DNA of 52,483 bases from an uncultured Slackia sp. (GTDB lineage: Bacteria; Actinomycetota; Coriobacteriia; Coriobacteriales; Eggerthellaceae): positions 1-52,483 of the forward strand of contig USEZ01000001.1 in assembly GCA_900553775.1 (NCBI GenBank), in the 5' to 3' direction. How positions within the stretch are numbered: the stretch's first letter is position 1; each line of letters begins with the position of its first letter. Below the pieces are notes generated by a model. The model worked only from the letters and a program-made list of their open reading frames with translations, ran no database searches and had not been told where the DNA came from. Both the position numbers and the translations under genes were made by a program. Positions 23,790-32,098 of the stretch are shown here, in pieces.

Positions 23790-24175
23790 CACCCTTGGCG
23801 AACGCTTTGCTCGCCAGACACCGTTCTTGCATATTAGCCGAAATGAGCAGCCCCGTGAAGCGGTTACGAAGGAATGGGACGCTATGGGCATCATTCGTCG
23901 CACATCGATGGATTTTCTCCATCGATTACGCCGTTCGCCCCGCGAAATACGTCGTCTGCATGTCTGCACATACCGCCCGCCGTGAAATCGACAGCAGGCG
24001 ATGCGGAAGCGACGCAGCGGCCTGCGCAAGCGCCCGTTGCGTCGCAGACAGGCTGCAACGGCGAGCATGCAAGGCGGAATCGCCTGCGGCGGCGAGGGCG
24101 AAAAGCCCGCCCCCCTCTCTCGCACATGGCGGCGCCCGCGCGCCGTTCGCGCATTCCGCGTGACGCGCGGACGAG
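23790..24175 (-). other. 386-base gap between kinase and response regulator
   Basis: No gene is supported. A perfect 9-bp hairpin (23904-23912 with 23918-23926, TTTTC loop on the plus strand) lies within. Long gaps inside a two-component pair suggest separate promoters or an autoregulated site for the LytTR protein; no clear pair of LytTR direct repeats was recognised. Confidence 0.4.
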
Positions 24176-25474
24176 CTAATCGTCGAGCAGCGCGTCTTTC
24201 AAATACATCTGCACGCGCGTGCCCTTGCCGGGGGTAGACTCCACCTCCATGCGCGATTCGGTGCCGTAATAGCCCGTCAGACGTTCGCTGATGTTCTTCA
24301 TCGCAATGCCCAGGCCTTTCGACGCCGAGGGGCTCAGCAACTTGCGTTGCTGCTCGACGTCCATGCCTATCCCGTTGTCGGCCACGGCGATGTACACGTC
24401 GTTGCCATCGCTTTGCGCCGTCACGGCGATCGAGAGCGTGCCTTCCTGCGGCATGGCATGGCGCACCGCGTTTTCCACCAGGGGCTGCACCATGAACGCC
24501 GGCACCATGAGGTCTTCCAGGCCGGGTTCGATATCCACGTCCATAACCAGGCGGTCTTCGCCGAAACGCGCCACCTCGAAGGTGAAATAACGCATGGTCT
24601 GGTCGATTTCGCGCATCAGCTCCACCAAGTCGTCGGAATTCTCCAAGGTGCGGCGGTAGAAGACGGCGAACTCGCGCAGCAGCATGCGGGCGCGATCGGG
24701 GTCGGTGCGCACGAGGCTTGCGATGGTATTGATCGTATTGAACAAGAAATGGGGGTTGATCTGCGATTGCAGCGCCTTGAGCTCCATGGTGGTGGCAAGC
24801 TTGGTCTGCTGCTCGAGCTCGACCGCCGCGATCTGGGTCGACATGAGCTCGCCGAGCCCCTCGGCGAGGGCCATCTGCGTTTCGGTGATGTCGCCCGCGT
24901 GGCGGTAGTAGAACTTCAACGTGCCGATGATCGCGTCGCCGCGGCGCAGGGGCACGATGATGCCGGCGCGCAGGTTTTTCACCTTCGTGGGAAAGCCGAT
25001 CTCTTCGGGCGTGTGCAGCGCGCGGATGCGGCCGTCTTCCAACGTTGCGTGCGTTGCCTTCGTGCGAATGGGGGTTCCGGGCGTGCTGGGCGTCTCCTCA
25101 AGGCCCACATAGCCCAGAATGTGCTCTTTATCGGTGATGGCCACCGCATGGGCGCCCGTGGCGGGCAACAGAAGGCGGCATACCTTCTGCGCCGTTTCCA
25201 TGTTGAAGCCCTCCTGGAAGCAGGCAAGCGTTTCGCGGGCGATCTTCAGGATGGTGTCCGATTGGCGGGCGCGCACCGAATCGGGATTGAGATGCAGATA
25301 AATCAGCAGCGCCACCGACACCGTGAACGAAACGCCCGCGACGACATTCAGGTCGTCGAACATTTCGGGCCTGCAGATGCCCATGACCAAAACGGCGGCG
25401 GCGAGCGTGGCCACCGTGAACAGGACGAGGTCTATCAGCTTGGCGTAATTCGCCTTCACGTTCATGATTCCCAT
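24176..25474 (-). CDS. LytS-type sensor histidine kinase with GAF-like domain
   Basis: 432 residues. Two N-terminal membrane helices (LVLFTVATLAAAVLVMGI and VAGVSFTVSVALLIYLHL) lead to a cytoplasmic GAF-like domain (residues ~75-215, QKVCRLLLPATGAHAVAITD... RAGIIVPLRRGDAIIGTLKF). The His_kinase motif follows, LKALQSQINPHFLFNTINTI with the phosphorylated His, then the ATPase domain (NAVRHAMP N-box, DNGIGMD, GLGIAMKNISERL). It phosphorylates the LytTR regulator downstream. ATG 25474 has an AGGGGG site. It follows the TauE gene by 22 bases, so exporter and sensor are probably cotranscribed. Confidence 0.93.
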   Translation of the reverse strand: MGIMNVKANYAKLIDLVLFTVATLAAAVLVMGICRPEMFDDLNVVAGVSFTVSVALLIYLHLNPDSVRARQSDTILKIARETLACFQEGFNMETAQKVCRLLLPATGAHAVAITDKEHILGYVGLEETPSTPGTPIRTKATHATLEDGRIRALHTPEEIGFPTKVKNLRAGIIVPLRRGDAIIGTLKFYYRHAGDITETQMALAEGLGELMSTQIAAVELEQQTKLATTMELKALQSQINPHFLFNTINTIASLVRTDPDRARMLLREFAVFYRRTLENSDDLVELMREIDQTMRYFTFEVARFGEDRLVMDVDIEPGLEDLMVPAFMVQPLVENAVRHAMPQEGTLSIAVTAQSDGNDVYIAVADNGIGMDVEQQRKLLSPSASKGLGIAMKNISERLTGYYGTESRMEVESTPGKGTRVQMYLKDALLDD

Positions 25475-25496
25475 GAATCCCCCTTCTTGCATGGCG

Positions 25497-26369
25497 CTAC
25501 ATGGCGCCGAATTCGTTGACCACCAAAACGACGGCCGCAATCAGCAAAAACGCGGCGAAGACGAACCGCAGCGCGCGCTCGGGAACGCGTTTTACCAGGC
25601 TCGCCCCCAAAAACGCGCCGGGAATGGAGCCTGCAGCCGTGGCTATTCCCACCAGATAGTCGATGTTGCCGAGCAACCCCTGCTCGATCGCGCCCGGAAC
25701 CGCCAGAATGCACACGGCGAGCAGCGACGTGCCCGACGCCAGACGCATGGGAACGCCCAGCAAGGCCATGAACAGCGGCACCATGATGAACCCGCCGCCG
25801 ACGCCCACATACCCGCTCATAAAGCCGGCGATCGCACCGATCGCAACCACCTTCATAACGAACGAAGCCGTGAACGCAGGGGCGGCATATGAGGGTTTTT
25901 CGGCGGATGCGCCGGATGCGGGGACGGAAGGAGACGAGCCGGCCGCAGAAGACGCGGGCGAAGAGGCAGCCTTTCCGCCCTTCGCATCCTTCGAGCCTTT
26001 CGAGGCGGCGAACGCCTTCTTGAACATGGTGAACGCCGAATACGCGATGATCAGCGCGGCGGCGGCCATGACGAGCCAGGTCGGAGACGCGGCGGCGGCC
26101 ATGACGCCGACGGGCGAGAGGCACGCGCCCGCAAGGCCGCACACGATGCCCACGCGCGCGACGCACGTCTTGTTGCGCACATGCTTCGCCATGCCCGAAA
26201 GCGACGTGGGAATGATGGTGAAAAGGGAAGTGGCGGTGGCGGCGATCGGATTCATGCCGAACACCAGCCTGAACAGCGGCACCATGATCACGCCGCCGCC
26301 GATGCCCAAAAGCCCCGACAGCACGCCGACCGCAATGCCGCACAGCGCGGCAACGACGAACAACTCCAT
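25497..26369 (-). CDS. TauE/SafE-family membrane anion exporter
   Basis: 290 residues. Two repeat halves carry the family motif GIGGGVIMVPLF near residue 25 and GVGGGFIMVPLFMALLGVP near 170, with about eight membrane spans. A cytoplasmic low-complexity linker (KGSKDAKGGKAASSPASSAA) joins the halves. TauE/SafE proteins move sulfite, sulfoacetate or related organic anions across the membrane; substrate cannot be told here. The ATG follows GGGGGAG. It starts 3 bases after the glycosyltransferase stop and precedes the LytS gene by 22 bases, a likely operon. Confidence 0.9.
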   Translation of the reverse strand: MELFVVAALCGIAVGVLSGLLGIGGGVIMVPLFRLVFGMNPIAATATSLFTIIPTSLSGMAKHVRNKTCVARVGIVCGLAGACLSPVGVMAAAASPTWLVMAAAALIIAYSAFTMFKKAFAASKGSKDAKGGKAASSPASSAAGSSPSVPASGASAEKPSYAAPAFTASFVMKVVAIGAIAGFMSGYVGVGGGFIMVPLFMALLGVPMRLASGTSLLAVCILAVPGAIEQGLLGNIDYLVGIATAAGSIPGAFLGASLVKRVPERALRFVFAAFLLIAAVVLVVNEFGAM

Positions 26370-26372
26370 GGT

Positions 26373-27665
26373 TTACTCCCCCGCCCCGAGGTTCAGCCTG
26401 ATTTCGGTCGTTTCGCCAGGGCTGACGCCGCCGGACGCGCGCGAGGCGGCGCGCATCTGCTCGACACGCTCCTGCTCCTGATTCGACGACGTCGCCAGAG
26501 CAGCCTGCATGATGACGTCGTTTTCAAGACGCGCCATGATGGCGGGCCACTTGAACTGGAATTGGAAATAATGCGAGCAATGCTCTTCGGCATAGCGGGC
26601 GGCATCGGTGGTAGCCGATTTCGCGGCACGCCGATAGCCCTTGCCGTCAGGGCGTCCGATGGAGCGCAGCCAGGCCGTGCGCTTGATGCGCTTCGCTACG
26701 CTCGGCTCCAAAAACGGGCCGGGATACGGCTGGAGCGATTGCGGCTTGATCTGCAGCAGGTCGATCTGCGTGCGGGCGTATTCGATCTTGCGGCACTCGT
26801 AGAGCCAACGGAAGATATCCTGGCGAAACCGCAGGCCCTCGCGCGGCGTGGCGGGCGGCAGATGGCGCATCACCCATCGATTGTCGAACCAGATGTCGCT
26901 TCCGTACATACGCAAATCGAGCATATAGTCGAGGTCTTCGCCGCGCGAGATCCACGGGTCGAACGACACGCGCCTGAACGCCTCTTTGTGCAGCGCCAAG
27001 CAGCCGCCGCACACATGGTTCGATCGGGAAAGACGCGGGCCGCGCATGACGCGTTCGATCCATTCGTTGAACGCCTTGCCCTGCTCCCAGAAGCGGTCGT
27101 ACCACTTCGCCGAACGGCTTGAGCGATAGCTTCCTTCGCTGTTAAGGTAGTAGCCGGTCTTCGCAAGGATGGGAATGCCGCGGCGGGTGAGCTTTCCCAG
27201 ACCGTACATCGCCTTTTCGAGGAACGCCTCGTCTTCGATCACGGAATCGTCGTCGAGAAACACCGCGGCGTCGAAATCGAGCATGTTCGCCACGAGAAGC
27301 CCCAGGTTGCGCACGGCTCCGTAGCCCTCGAGCCCGATTTCCTCGCGCACCGGCACGCCGAGCTGCCCCATGCGCTGGCGGATGAGCGCAAGCTCGGGCG
27401 CCGCGATCACGGTGATGTCCAAATCGGAGAAGTATTCCGCCACGTTGCGGATCTTGCTTGCCGCCCGGTTCTCGATGGAAGGCTCCGCCGCCACGAGGAT
27501 CACGATCTGGCCGAGACCGCGCACCTTGCGCAGCGAATCGAGGCAGCGCGGCAGCTCGCCTTTGCAGGAAAGCGTGGTGGTGTGGTCGTATGTCGCCGTG
27601 ACCGACCCGACGTCGGTCTTGCGGCGGGCGGATATATAGGTAGGTATGAGAACAACGGGGTTCAT
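26373..27665 (-). CDS. GT2-like glycosyltransferase
   Basis: 430 residues from ATG 27665 (GAAAGG site). MNPVVLIPTYI opens a GT-A fold; FDAAVFLDDDSVIEDEAFLE gives the DxD metal motif, and SNHVCGGCLALHKEAFRRVS with ISRGEDLDYMLDLRMYGSDI matches the acceptor-side motifs of family 2 enzymes. No membrane span is obvious, so it is a soluble or peripheral enzyme that probably builds a cell-surface polysaccharide or glycolipid. The C-terminal 130 residues are helical and charged. It is the first gene of a GT-tauE-lytS run. The sugar donor is unknown. Confidence 0.8.
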   Translation of the reverse strand: MNPVVLIPTYISARRKTDVGSVTATYDHTTTLSCKGELPRCLDSLRKVRGLGQIVILVAAEPSIENRAASKIRNVAEYFSDLDITVIAAPELALIRQRMGQLGVPVREEIGLEGYGAVRNLGLLVANMLDFDAAVFLDDDSVIEDEAFLEKAMYGLGKLTRRGIPILAKTGYYLNSEGSYRSSRSAKWYDRFWEQGKAFNEWIERVMRGPRLSRSNHVCGGCLALHKEAFRRVSFDPWISRGEDLDYMLDLRMYGSDIWFDNRWVMRHLPPATPREGLRFRQDIFRWLYECRKIEYARTQIDLLQIKPQSLQPYPGPFLEPSVAKRIKRTAWLRSIGRPDGKGYRRAAKSATTDAARYAEEHCSHYFQFQFKWPAIMARLENDVIMQAALATSSNQEQERVEQMRAASRASGGVSPGETTEIRLNLGAGE

Positions 27666-27902
27666 AGGCGCCTTTCTTCCTTGCGCCCGCATGCGGGCGT
27701 ACGATTCCGGCGACGGGGAGGAAAGACGAAGCGGCCCTTCGGAGCCGCCCCTTCACGACGGGGGCATGCAAACCCCCTCATGCGCCCCGGCGCCGCCGCG
27801 CATTGCCGTCTATTCTACCCTTTTGCCGAAATGCGCGCCGCGCAGGAGCCGACATGAAGGCGCCGCGTGCGCCCGAAGGACGCCGCGACCCGATCGAAAG
27901 CG

Positions 27903-28490
27903 TTATCGGCGCTTGAACACGTTGGCCTTGCGCAGGGCGGACACGAGCGGCAAACCCAGCGCATACACCACGACGGCTTCCCCGATACCCGTTGCCGCCA
28001 GGCCGAACAGATACATGGGAAGATAAGCGCCGTCGAGGCTTATCGTGGTGAACGGAATGGTATAAAAGCCCAGGCCCTGCAGCAGAATGGGCAGATAGGC
28101 GGGAACGATGAGCGCATTGGCCGCCACCGGGCCGAGCAGCGCGACGGCCGGCCGGTCGGCGAATTTGCGGCACCACAGGGCGCCGACGAGCGTGGCAAGC
28201 GACCCGAACACCACGTCGAGCAGGCCGAGGGCCCCCGTTCCTGAAATGACCATATTGGCAAGGTTGGCCACGATGCAGCCGATGGTAAGCCCCGGCACCG
28301 CCGCAGGCGTGAGAACGGCGAGCGCGACGAGCGCCTCGGAAATGCGGAATTGCACCGGCCCCCATGCAAGGCCCTGCAGCAGCACGAGCGCGGCGAGGGT
28401 GCACGCGGCATAGACGGCGGCGATCATGCCTGCCTGGGCGATGTAGGACGTGCGCGCCGAAGACGCGCCCTTCACGGCGGTTTTTTCCAT
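27903..28490 (-). CDS. queT: QueT-like queuosine-precursor transporter (ECF S component)
   Basis: 195 residues with about five or six membrane spans (IAQAGMIAAVYAACTLAALV, LGLLDVVFGSLATLVGALWC, GFYTIPFTTISLDGAYLPMY). The segment QGLAWGPVQFRISEALVALA is characteristic of the QueT/COG4708 family, substrate-binding S units of energy-coupling-factor transporters that take up preQ1 or related queuosine precursors. ECF subunits are not in the window, so it would use a shared module. AAGGAG precedes the ATG. The 108-base leader has a hairpin next to the ribosome site (CGTGCG/CGCACG) and a TATACT box; no preQ1 riboswitch was convincingly matched. Confidence 0.85.
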   Translation of the reverse strand: MEKTAVKGASSARTSYIAQAGMIAAVYAACTLAALVLLQGLAWGPVQFRISEALVALAVLTPAAVPGLTIGCIVANLANMVISGTGALGLLDVVFGSLATLVGALWCRKFADRPAVALLGPVAANALIVPAYLPILLQGLGFYTIPFTTISLDGAYLPMYLFGLAATGIGEAVVVYALGLPLVSALRKANVFKRR

Positions 28491-28598
28491 GGGATTCTCC
28501 TTTTCCGCGTGCGACGAGACGCGCACGGGCTATGGGCAACGAATAGTCTGACGAAGCACAGGGCCCAACGATGCACTTCGCGAAAGCGCAGTATAGCA

Positions 28599-28630
28599 GA
28601 AAGCCGCGCCCGGAACGGGTCGCGGCTTTC
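28599..28630 (-). terminator. Terminator of the coiled-coil membrane protein gene
   Basis: A 10-bp stem (28599-28608 with 28621-28630) continues, after a one-base bulge, into a 4-bp GC stem. It lies 22 bases after the gene stop on the minus strand and overlaps the likely queT promoter. Confidence 0.7.
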
Positions 28631-28652
28631 TCGATGCATGCGGGATAGCGGC

Positions 28653-29411
28653 CTACTTGGAGCAATCCTCGTGCGCGGCGGCTTCGCGCTCGGCCTTCTT
28701 GGCGGCTTCGCGCTCGGCTTTAAGCTGGGCGATCGGCTTGGAGGCGTCTTCTTTCGCCTTGGCCTCGGCCGCCTCCTTCTCGGCAGCGGCCTTCTTTTGC
28801 GCCTCTTGCTCGGCGGACGGCTCGGCCTCTTTCTTGCCCCCGAACACATGGCCGAAGCGTTTCACCGGCTTTGCGGCCTTCGCTTCTTTTTTGGCCTTGC
28901 GCGCGTCCTCTTTCTGCTGCGCGACCTGGTTCGCCGCATTGGTGGCCATGTGCTGTTTGACCTCTTTGGGATGCTTCTTCATCATTTCCATCTGGTAGGC
29001 GCGGCGCACCTTGCGAATCTTCGAGAAGTCGAGCCACAAGGCGCCGATGATGCAGCCGTATGCGGGAATGATGCAGATCCACGTGGCCCAGATATTGTCG
29101 GGCATGAAGTTCGGCATGATCATGCCGAGCACCGTGAGCACGATGGCGCTAATCAGCAGCACCCACCAGATGCGACGCAGCTTCTTGTACTGCTCGGTGG
29201 GAGGGTTGTAGAACATGCGGTCGAGCTCGGCCCGCTTGGCGCGCTGGGCCTTTTTGATGGCCTTCTTCTCTTTCGGCGTATGGCCTGCCGGGCGCACATA
29301 GACGCTTGCGGCGGCCTTCGCCTTCGGCTTGGCGGCGGCGGCGGATTTTTTGGTCTGGCCCTTGGGCTGCTCGCTTTGGTAGCGCTCGTTCATCGGATTA
29401 CGCTGGGACAC
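28653..29411 (-). CDS. Two-span membrane protein with charged helical ends
   Basis: 252 residues from a GTG at 29411 (AAAGGAACG site); ATG 29393 is an alternative without one. A basic Ala/Lys N-terminus (KGQTKKSAAAAKPKAKAAAS) precedes two close membrane helices (WWVLLISAIVLTVLGMIMPN and WATWICIIPAYGCIIGALWL). A long Lys/Glu/Ala coiled coil follows (EAQKKAAAEKEAAEAKAKED) and the protein ends HEDCSK. No family was recognised. Both charged ends are expected in the cytoplasm, so it may scaffold something at the membrane. It stands alone between the queT and kinase genes. Confidence 0.75.
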   Translation of the reverse strand: MSQRNPMNERYQSEQPKGQTKKSAAAAKPKAKAAASVYVRPAGHTPKEKKAIKKAQRAKRAELDRMFYNPPTEQYKKLRRIWWVLLISAIVLTVLGMIMPNFMPDNIWATWICIIPAYGCIIGALWLDFSKIRKVRRAYQMEMMKKHPKEVKQHMATNAANQVAQQKEDARKAKKEAKAAKPVKRFGHVFGGKKEAEPSAEQEAQKKAAAEKEAAEAKAKEDASKPIAQLKAEREAAKKAEREAAAHEDCSK

Positions 29412-29589
29412 TTGCTTTCGTTCCTTTCGATACGCGGACGCGTAGAATTTTTCGCAAATTGCAATAATGCCAAAGCCCAGGCCGCGCCGCAAGCGGCAAA
29501 CGATGAGCCGTTGCGCCCCCGTTACGCGGACGAAGCCCGCTGCGGTGCGCACGCCCGCGACACCTGAGCCCTTCCGACACGCGCACGCG

Positions 29590-31197
29590 CTACTTCTTGC
29601 CCTTCAATTTGCGCATGCCGCCCGTTTTCCCCGAAGCGCGGTCTTTCGGATCCTTCTTCTCCTTCATGGCCTTGATGCGATCGTAATCGTACAGCGGTAT
29701 ATGGATGGTGAAGCAGGCGCCTTCGCCCTTCTTGCCCTCCACCTGGACCCATCCGCCATGACGGTCGACGATTTCTTTCACCACGGCCAGGCCCACGCCC
29801 AAACCGCCGCTTTGGCGCTCGCGGCTTTCCTCGGCGCGCCAGAAGCGGTTGAACACCATCTTGCACTCTTCGGGCGAAAGGCCGATGCCCGTGTCGCGCA
29901 CGGCGATCGACGCCATGATGTCGCCCTTGCGCACCACGACCGACACCTTTCCGGGCGAGGGCGTGTAGCGCACCGCGTTGGAGATGAGGTTCGCCGTGGC
30001 CTGGCGGATCATATCGCGGTCGCCGTATACCATGACCTCGTCTTCGGCATCGAATTCAAGCGTGAGGCCGGCGTCGCGCACGAAGGCCTCGTGCGACATG
30101 ACGAGCGGGCGGATCAGCTCGCCCACGTTGATGACCTCTTCGTTCATGGGGGTGGAACGATTTTCAAGGCGCGAAAGGCGCAACAGCGCGTCGACAAGGC
30201 GCCCCAGACGCTGGACCTCGGCGTTCACCGTGCCTAGGCGCTCTTCGTCGGGCTCGAACACGCCGTCGACGATCGCCTCCACCGTGGATTGGATCGCCAT
30301 GAGAGGCGTGCGCAGCTCATGGGCCACATCCATGGTGAGCCGACGTTCGAGCTGCTGGTTTTTCTCGACGCTTTCGGCCATGGCGTCGAAGGTCTTGCCG
30401 AGCTCTGCGATTTCGTCGTTGCCCTCCAGATTGGTGCGGGCCGACAGGTCGCCTTCTTTGATGGCTGCGGCCGTGCGCGTCATGCGGTTGATGGGATTGA
30501 CCAAGCCGCGCGCGAACAAAAAGCCGATGCACGAAGCAAGCACCACCGAAAGCACGGCGGCGAAGGCCATGGCCTGGTAGCTCTGGTTTCTGAACGTCTG
30601 ATCGGCCTTGGAGAGCAGCACTTCGGAGCCGTAGACCCACATATGCACCGAGCCGACCGCCTTGCCGTTTGACAGCACGATCGACGAGGTTGCCACCTTG
30701 TCGTTGCCGTCGGGCGCAAACGACGCCTCGGCGGTGATGTTCTGGAAGCCGCCCGTCGGCGCTCCAGCGCCTTCGGGCAAGGAAGAATCGTAGACCACCT
30801 GGCCGTCTTTGGCCGAAGTGACCTGAATGCCCATGCCTGGCTGCAGCATATGCGCCGATTGTGCGGGCTGCACATCGTCCATACCGATCGGCGGATACCC
30901 GATGTCGGGAGACGACGCGGCCGCATCGAGCGCGGCCTCGTGGTTGGCTTCGTAGCGCGCCGCCACGCTTTCGGCCGTGGCGTCGGCCAGCTCCTGCACG
31001 TTCTCGCGCGTGTACGCCTGGAAATGCTGCTCCCACACATACGAAAGAACGCCCATGGCCACGATAACGGTCATCATGGCCACGAGCGCGAACGTCACGG
31101 TGACGCGCGTCGTGTAGGAGTATTCGAACAGGCGGTCGTGAATCCGGGAAAAGATGCCTTTGCGGTCTTTGGTGGAAGTATCGCCCTTCGGGGCCAT
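29590..31197 (-). CDS. HAMP-containing sensor histidine kinase
   Basis: 535 residues. A cytoplasmic N-terminus, a first membrane helix (VTVTFALVAMMTVIVAMGVL) and a ~150-residue extracellular sensor follow. A second helix (AMAFAAVLSVVLASCIGFLF) leads to HAMP (RMTRTAAAIKEGDLSARTNL), DHp with LTMDVAHELRTPLMAIQSTV, and the ATPase (NLISNAVRYTP, DTGIGLSPEE, GLGVGLAVVKEIVDRHGG). It autophosphorylates the His in AHELRTP and passes phosphate to the OmpR-type regulator 51 bases upstream on the same strand. The extended basic C-terminal tail (MRKLKGKK) is unusual. The sensed signal is unknown. Confidence 0.95.
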   Translation of the reverse strand: MAPKGDTSTKDRKGIFSRIHDRLFEYSYTTRVTVTFALVAMMTVIVAMGVLSYVWEQHFQAYTRENVQELADATAESVAARYEANHEAALDAAASSPDIGYPPIGMDDVQPAQSAHMLQPGMGIQVTSAKDGQVVYDSSLPEGAGAPTGGFQNITAEASFAPDGNDKVATSSIVLSNGKAVGSVHMWVYGSEVLLSKADQTFRNQSYQAMAFAAVLSVVLASCIGFLFARGLVNPINRMTRTAAAIKEGDLSARTNLEGNDEIAELGKTFDAMAESVEKNQQLERRLTMDVAHELRTPLMAIQSTVEAIVDGVFEPDEERLGTVNAEVQRLGRLVDALLRLSRLENRSTPMNEEVINVGELIRPLVMSHEAFVRDAGLTLEFDAEDEVMVYGDRDMIRQATANLISNAVRYTPSPGKVSVVVRKGDIMASIAVRDTGIGLSPEECKMVFNRFWRAEESRERQSGGLGVGLAVVKEIVDRHGGWVQVEGKKGEGACFTIHIPLYDYDRIKAMKEKKDPKDRASGKTGGMRKLKGKK

Positions 31198-31248
31198 AGC
31201 GCGCGCCGCCTTTCTTGAATGCTCTTCGACGCAGGGGCGTTATGCCTG

Positions 31249-31959
31249 CTAGCTCGTCTGCTTCGTGGGGTCTTCGAATCGATAGCCCACGCCGTGGACC
31301 GTGTGCAGCCATTTGGGGCTGCGCGGGTTGTCGCCAATCTTCGCGCGCAGGTTCTTCACGTGCGAATCGATCGTGCGCTCATAGCCCTCGAAGTCGTAGC
31401 CGAGCACTTTTTCGACCAGCTCCATGCGCGAATACACGCGGCCGGGATAGCGGGAAAGCGTGGTAAGCAGCTTGAATTCGCTGGCCGTGAGGTCGACCTC
31501 CTCGTCGTTGACGAGCACTTTGTGGCCCGACACGTCGATGGTCAGCTCGCCGAATTCGAGCACCTCGCGCTGCGGCTCGGAATCGGCGTGCACGCGGCGC
31601 AGAAGCGCGCGGACGCGCGCCACCAGCTCGCGCGGACTGAAAGGCTTGACCAGGTAGTCGTCAGCGCCCAATTCGAGGCCGATGATGCGGTCCTCCACCT
31701 CGCCTTTGGCGGTCAGCATGATGATGGGCACGTCGGAATTGTCGCGGATGGCGCGGCAGACGCGCTCGCCTGGCACGCGGGGAAGCATGAGGTCGAGCAC
31801 CACCAGGTCGAAGTGGTGCTTGTTGAATTCTTCGAGAGCCTCCTGGCCGTCTCCGGCGGCCGTGACCCAGTAATTTTCACGTTCGAGATAGGCCGCCACA
31901 GCATCGCGGATGGCTTTCTCGTCTTCGACGAGCAGAATGCGGCGAGTTTCATTGCTCAT
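31249..31959 (-). CDS. OmpR/PhoB-family response regulator
   Basis: 236 residues. The receiver has the DE pair in LVEDEKAIRDAV, phosphoacceptor Asp in DLVVLDLMLPRVPGERV, the conserved MLTAKG and DDYLVKPFSPRELVARV. The C-terminal winged helix (EVDLTASEFKLLTTLSRYPG, RTIDSHVKNLRAKIGD) binds DNA as a dimer. A GGAGGAG site lies before the ATG. It is the first gene of a regulator-kinase operon and divergent from the Tat-type secreted protein, which it may control (inference from position). Confidence 0.96.
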   Translation of the reverse strand: MSNETRRILLVEDEKAIRDAVAAYLERENYWVTAAGDGQEALEEFNKHHFDLVVLDLMLPRVPGERVCRAIRDNSDVPIIMLTAKGEVEDRIIGLELGADDYLVKPFSPRELVARVRALLRRVHADSEPQREVLEFGELTIDVSGHKVLVNDEEVDLTASEFKLLTTLSRYPGRVYSRMELVEKVLGYDFEGYERTIDSHVKNLRAKIGDNPRSPKWLHTVHGVGYRFEDPTKQTS

Positions 31960-32098
31960 AATTGGCACTCCTCCAATTCTCGGGGGGTTTAAACCCTCGC
32001 GCAGGCGGAACGGCCCGCGCGGGCCCGGTTTGGGTTTATTGTAACGATTCGCAGCATGCGCCATGCTCCCTTCGCTGAAAATGACACAATATGAGTCT

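Noticed and set aside
28491..28600. preQ1 riboswitch before queT
   Set aside because: The leader ends CACGCGG...AAAGGAGAA, which recalls class II, but the required hairpin with a pairing loop could not be built.
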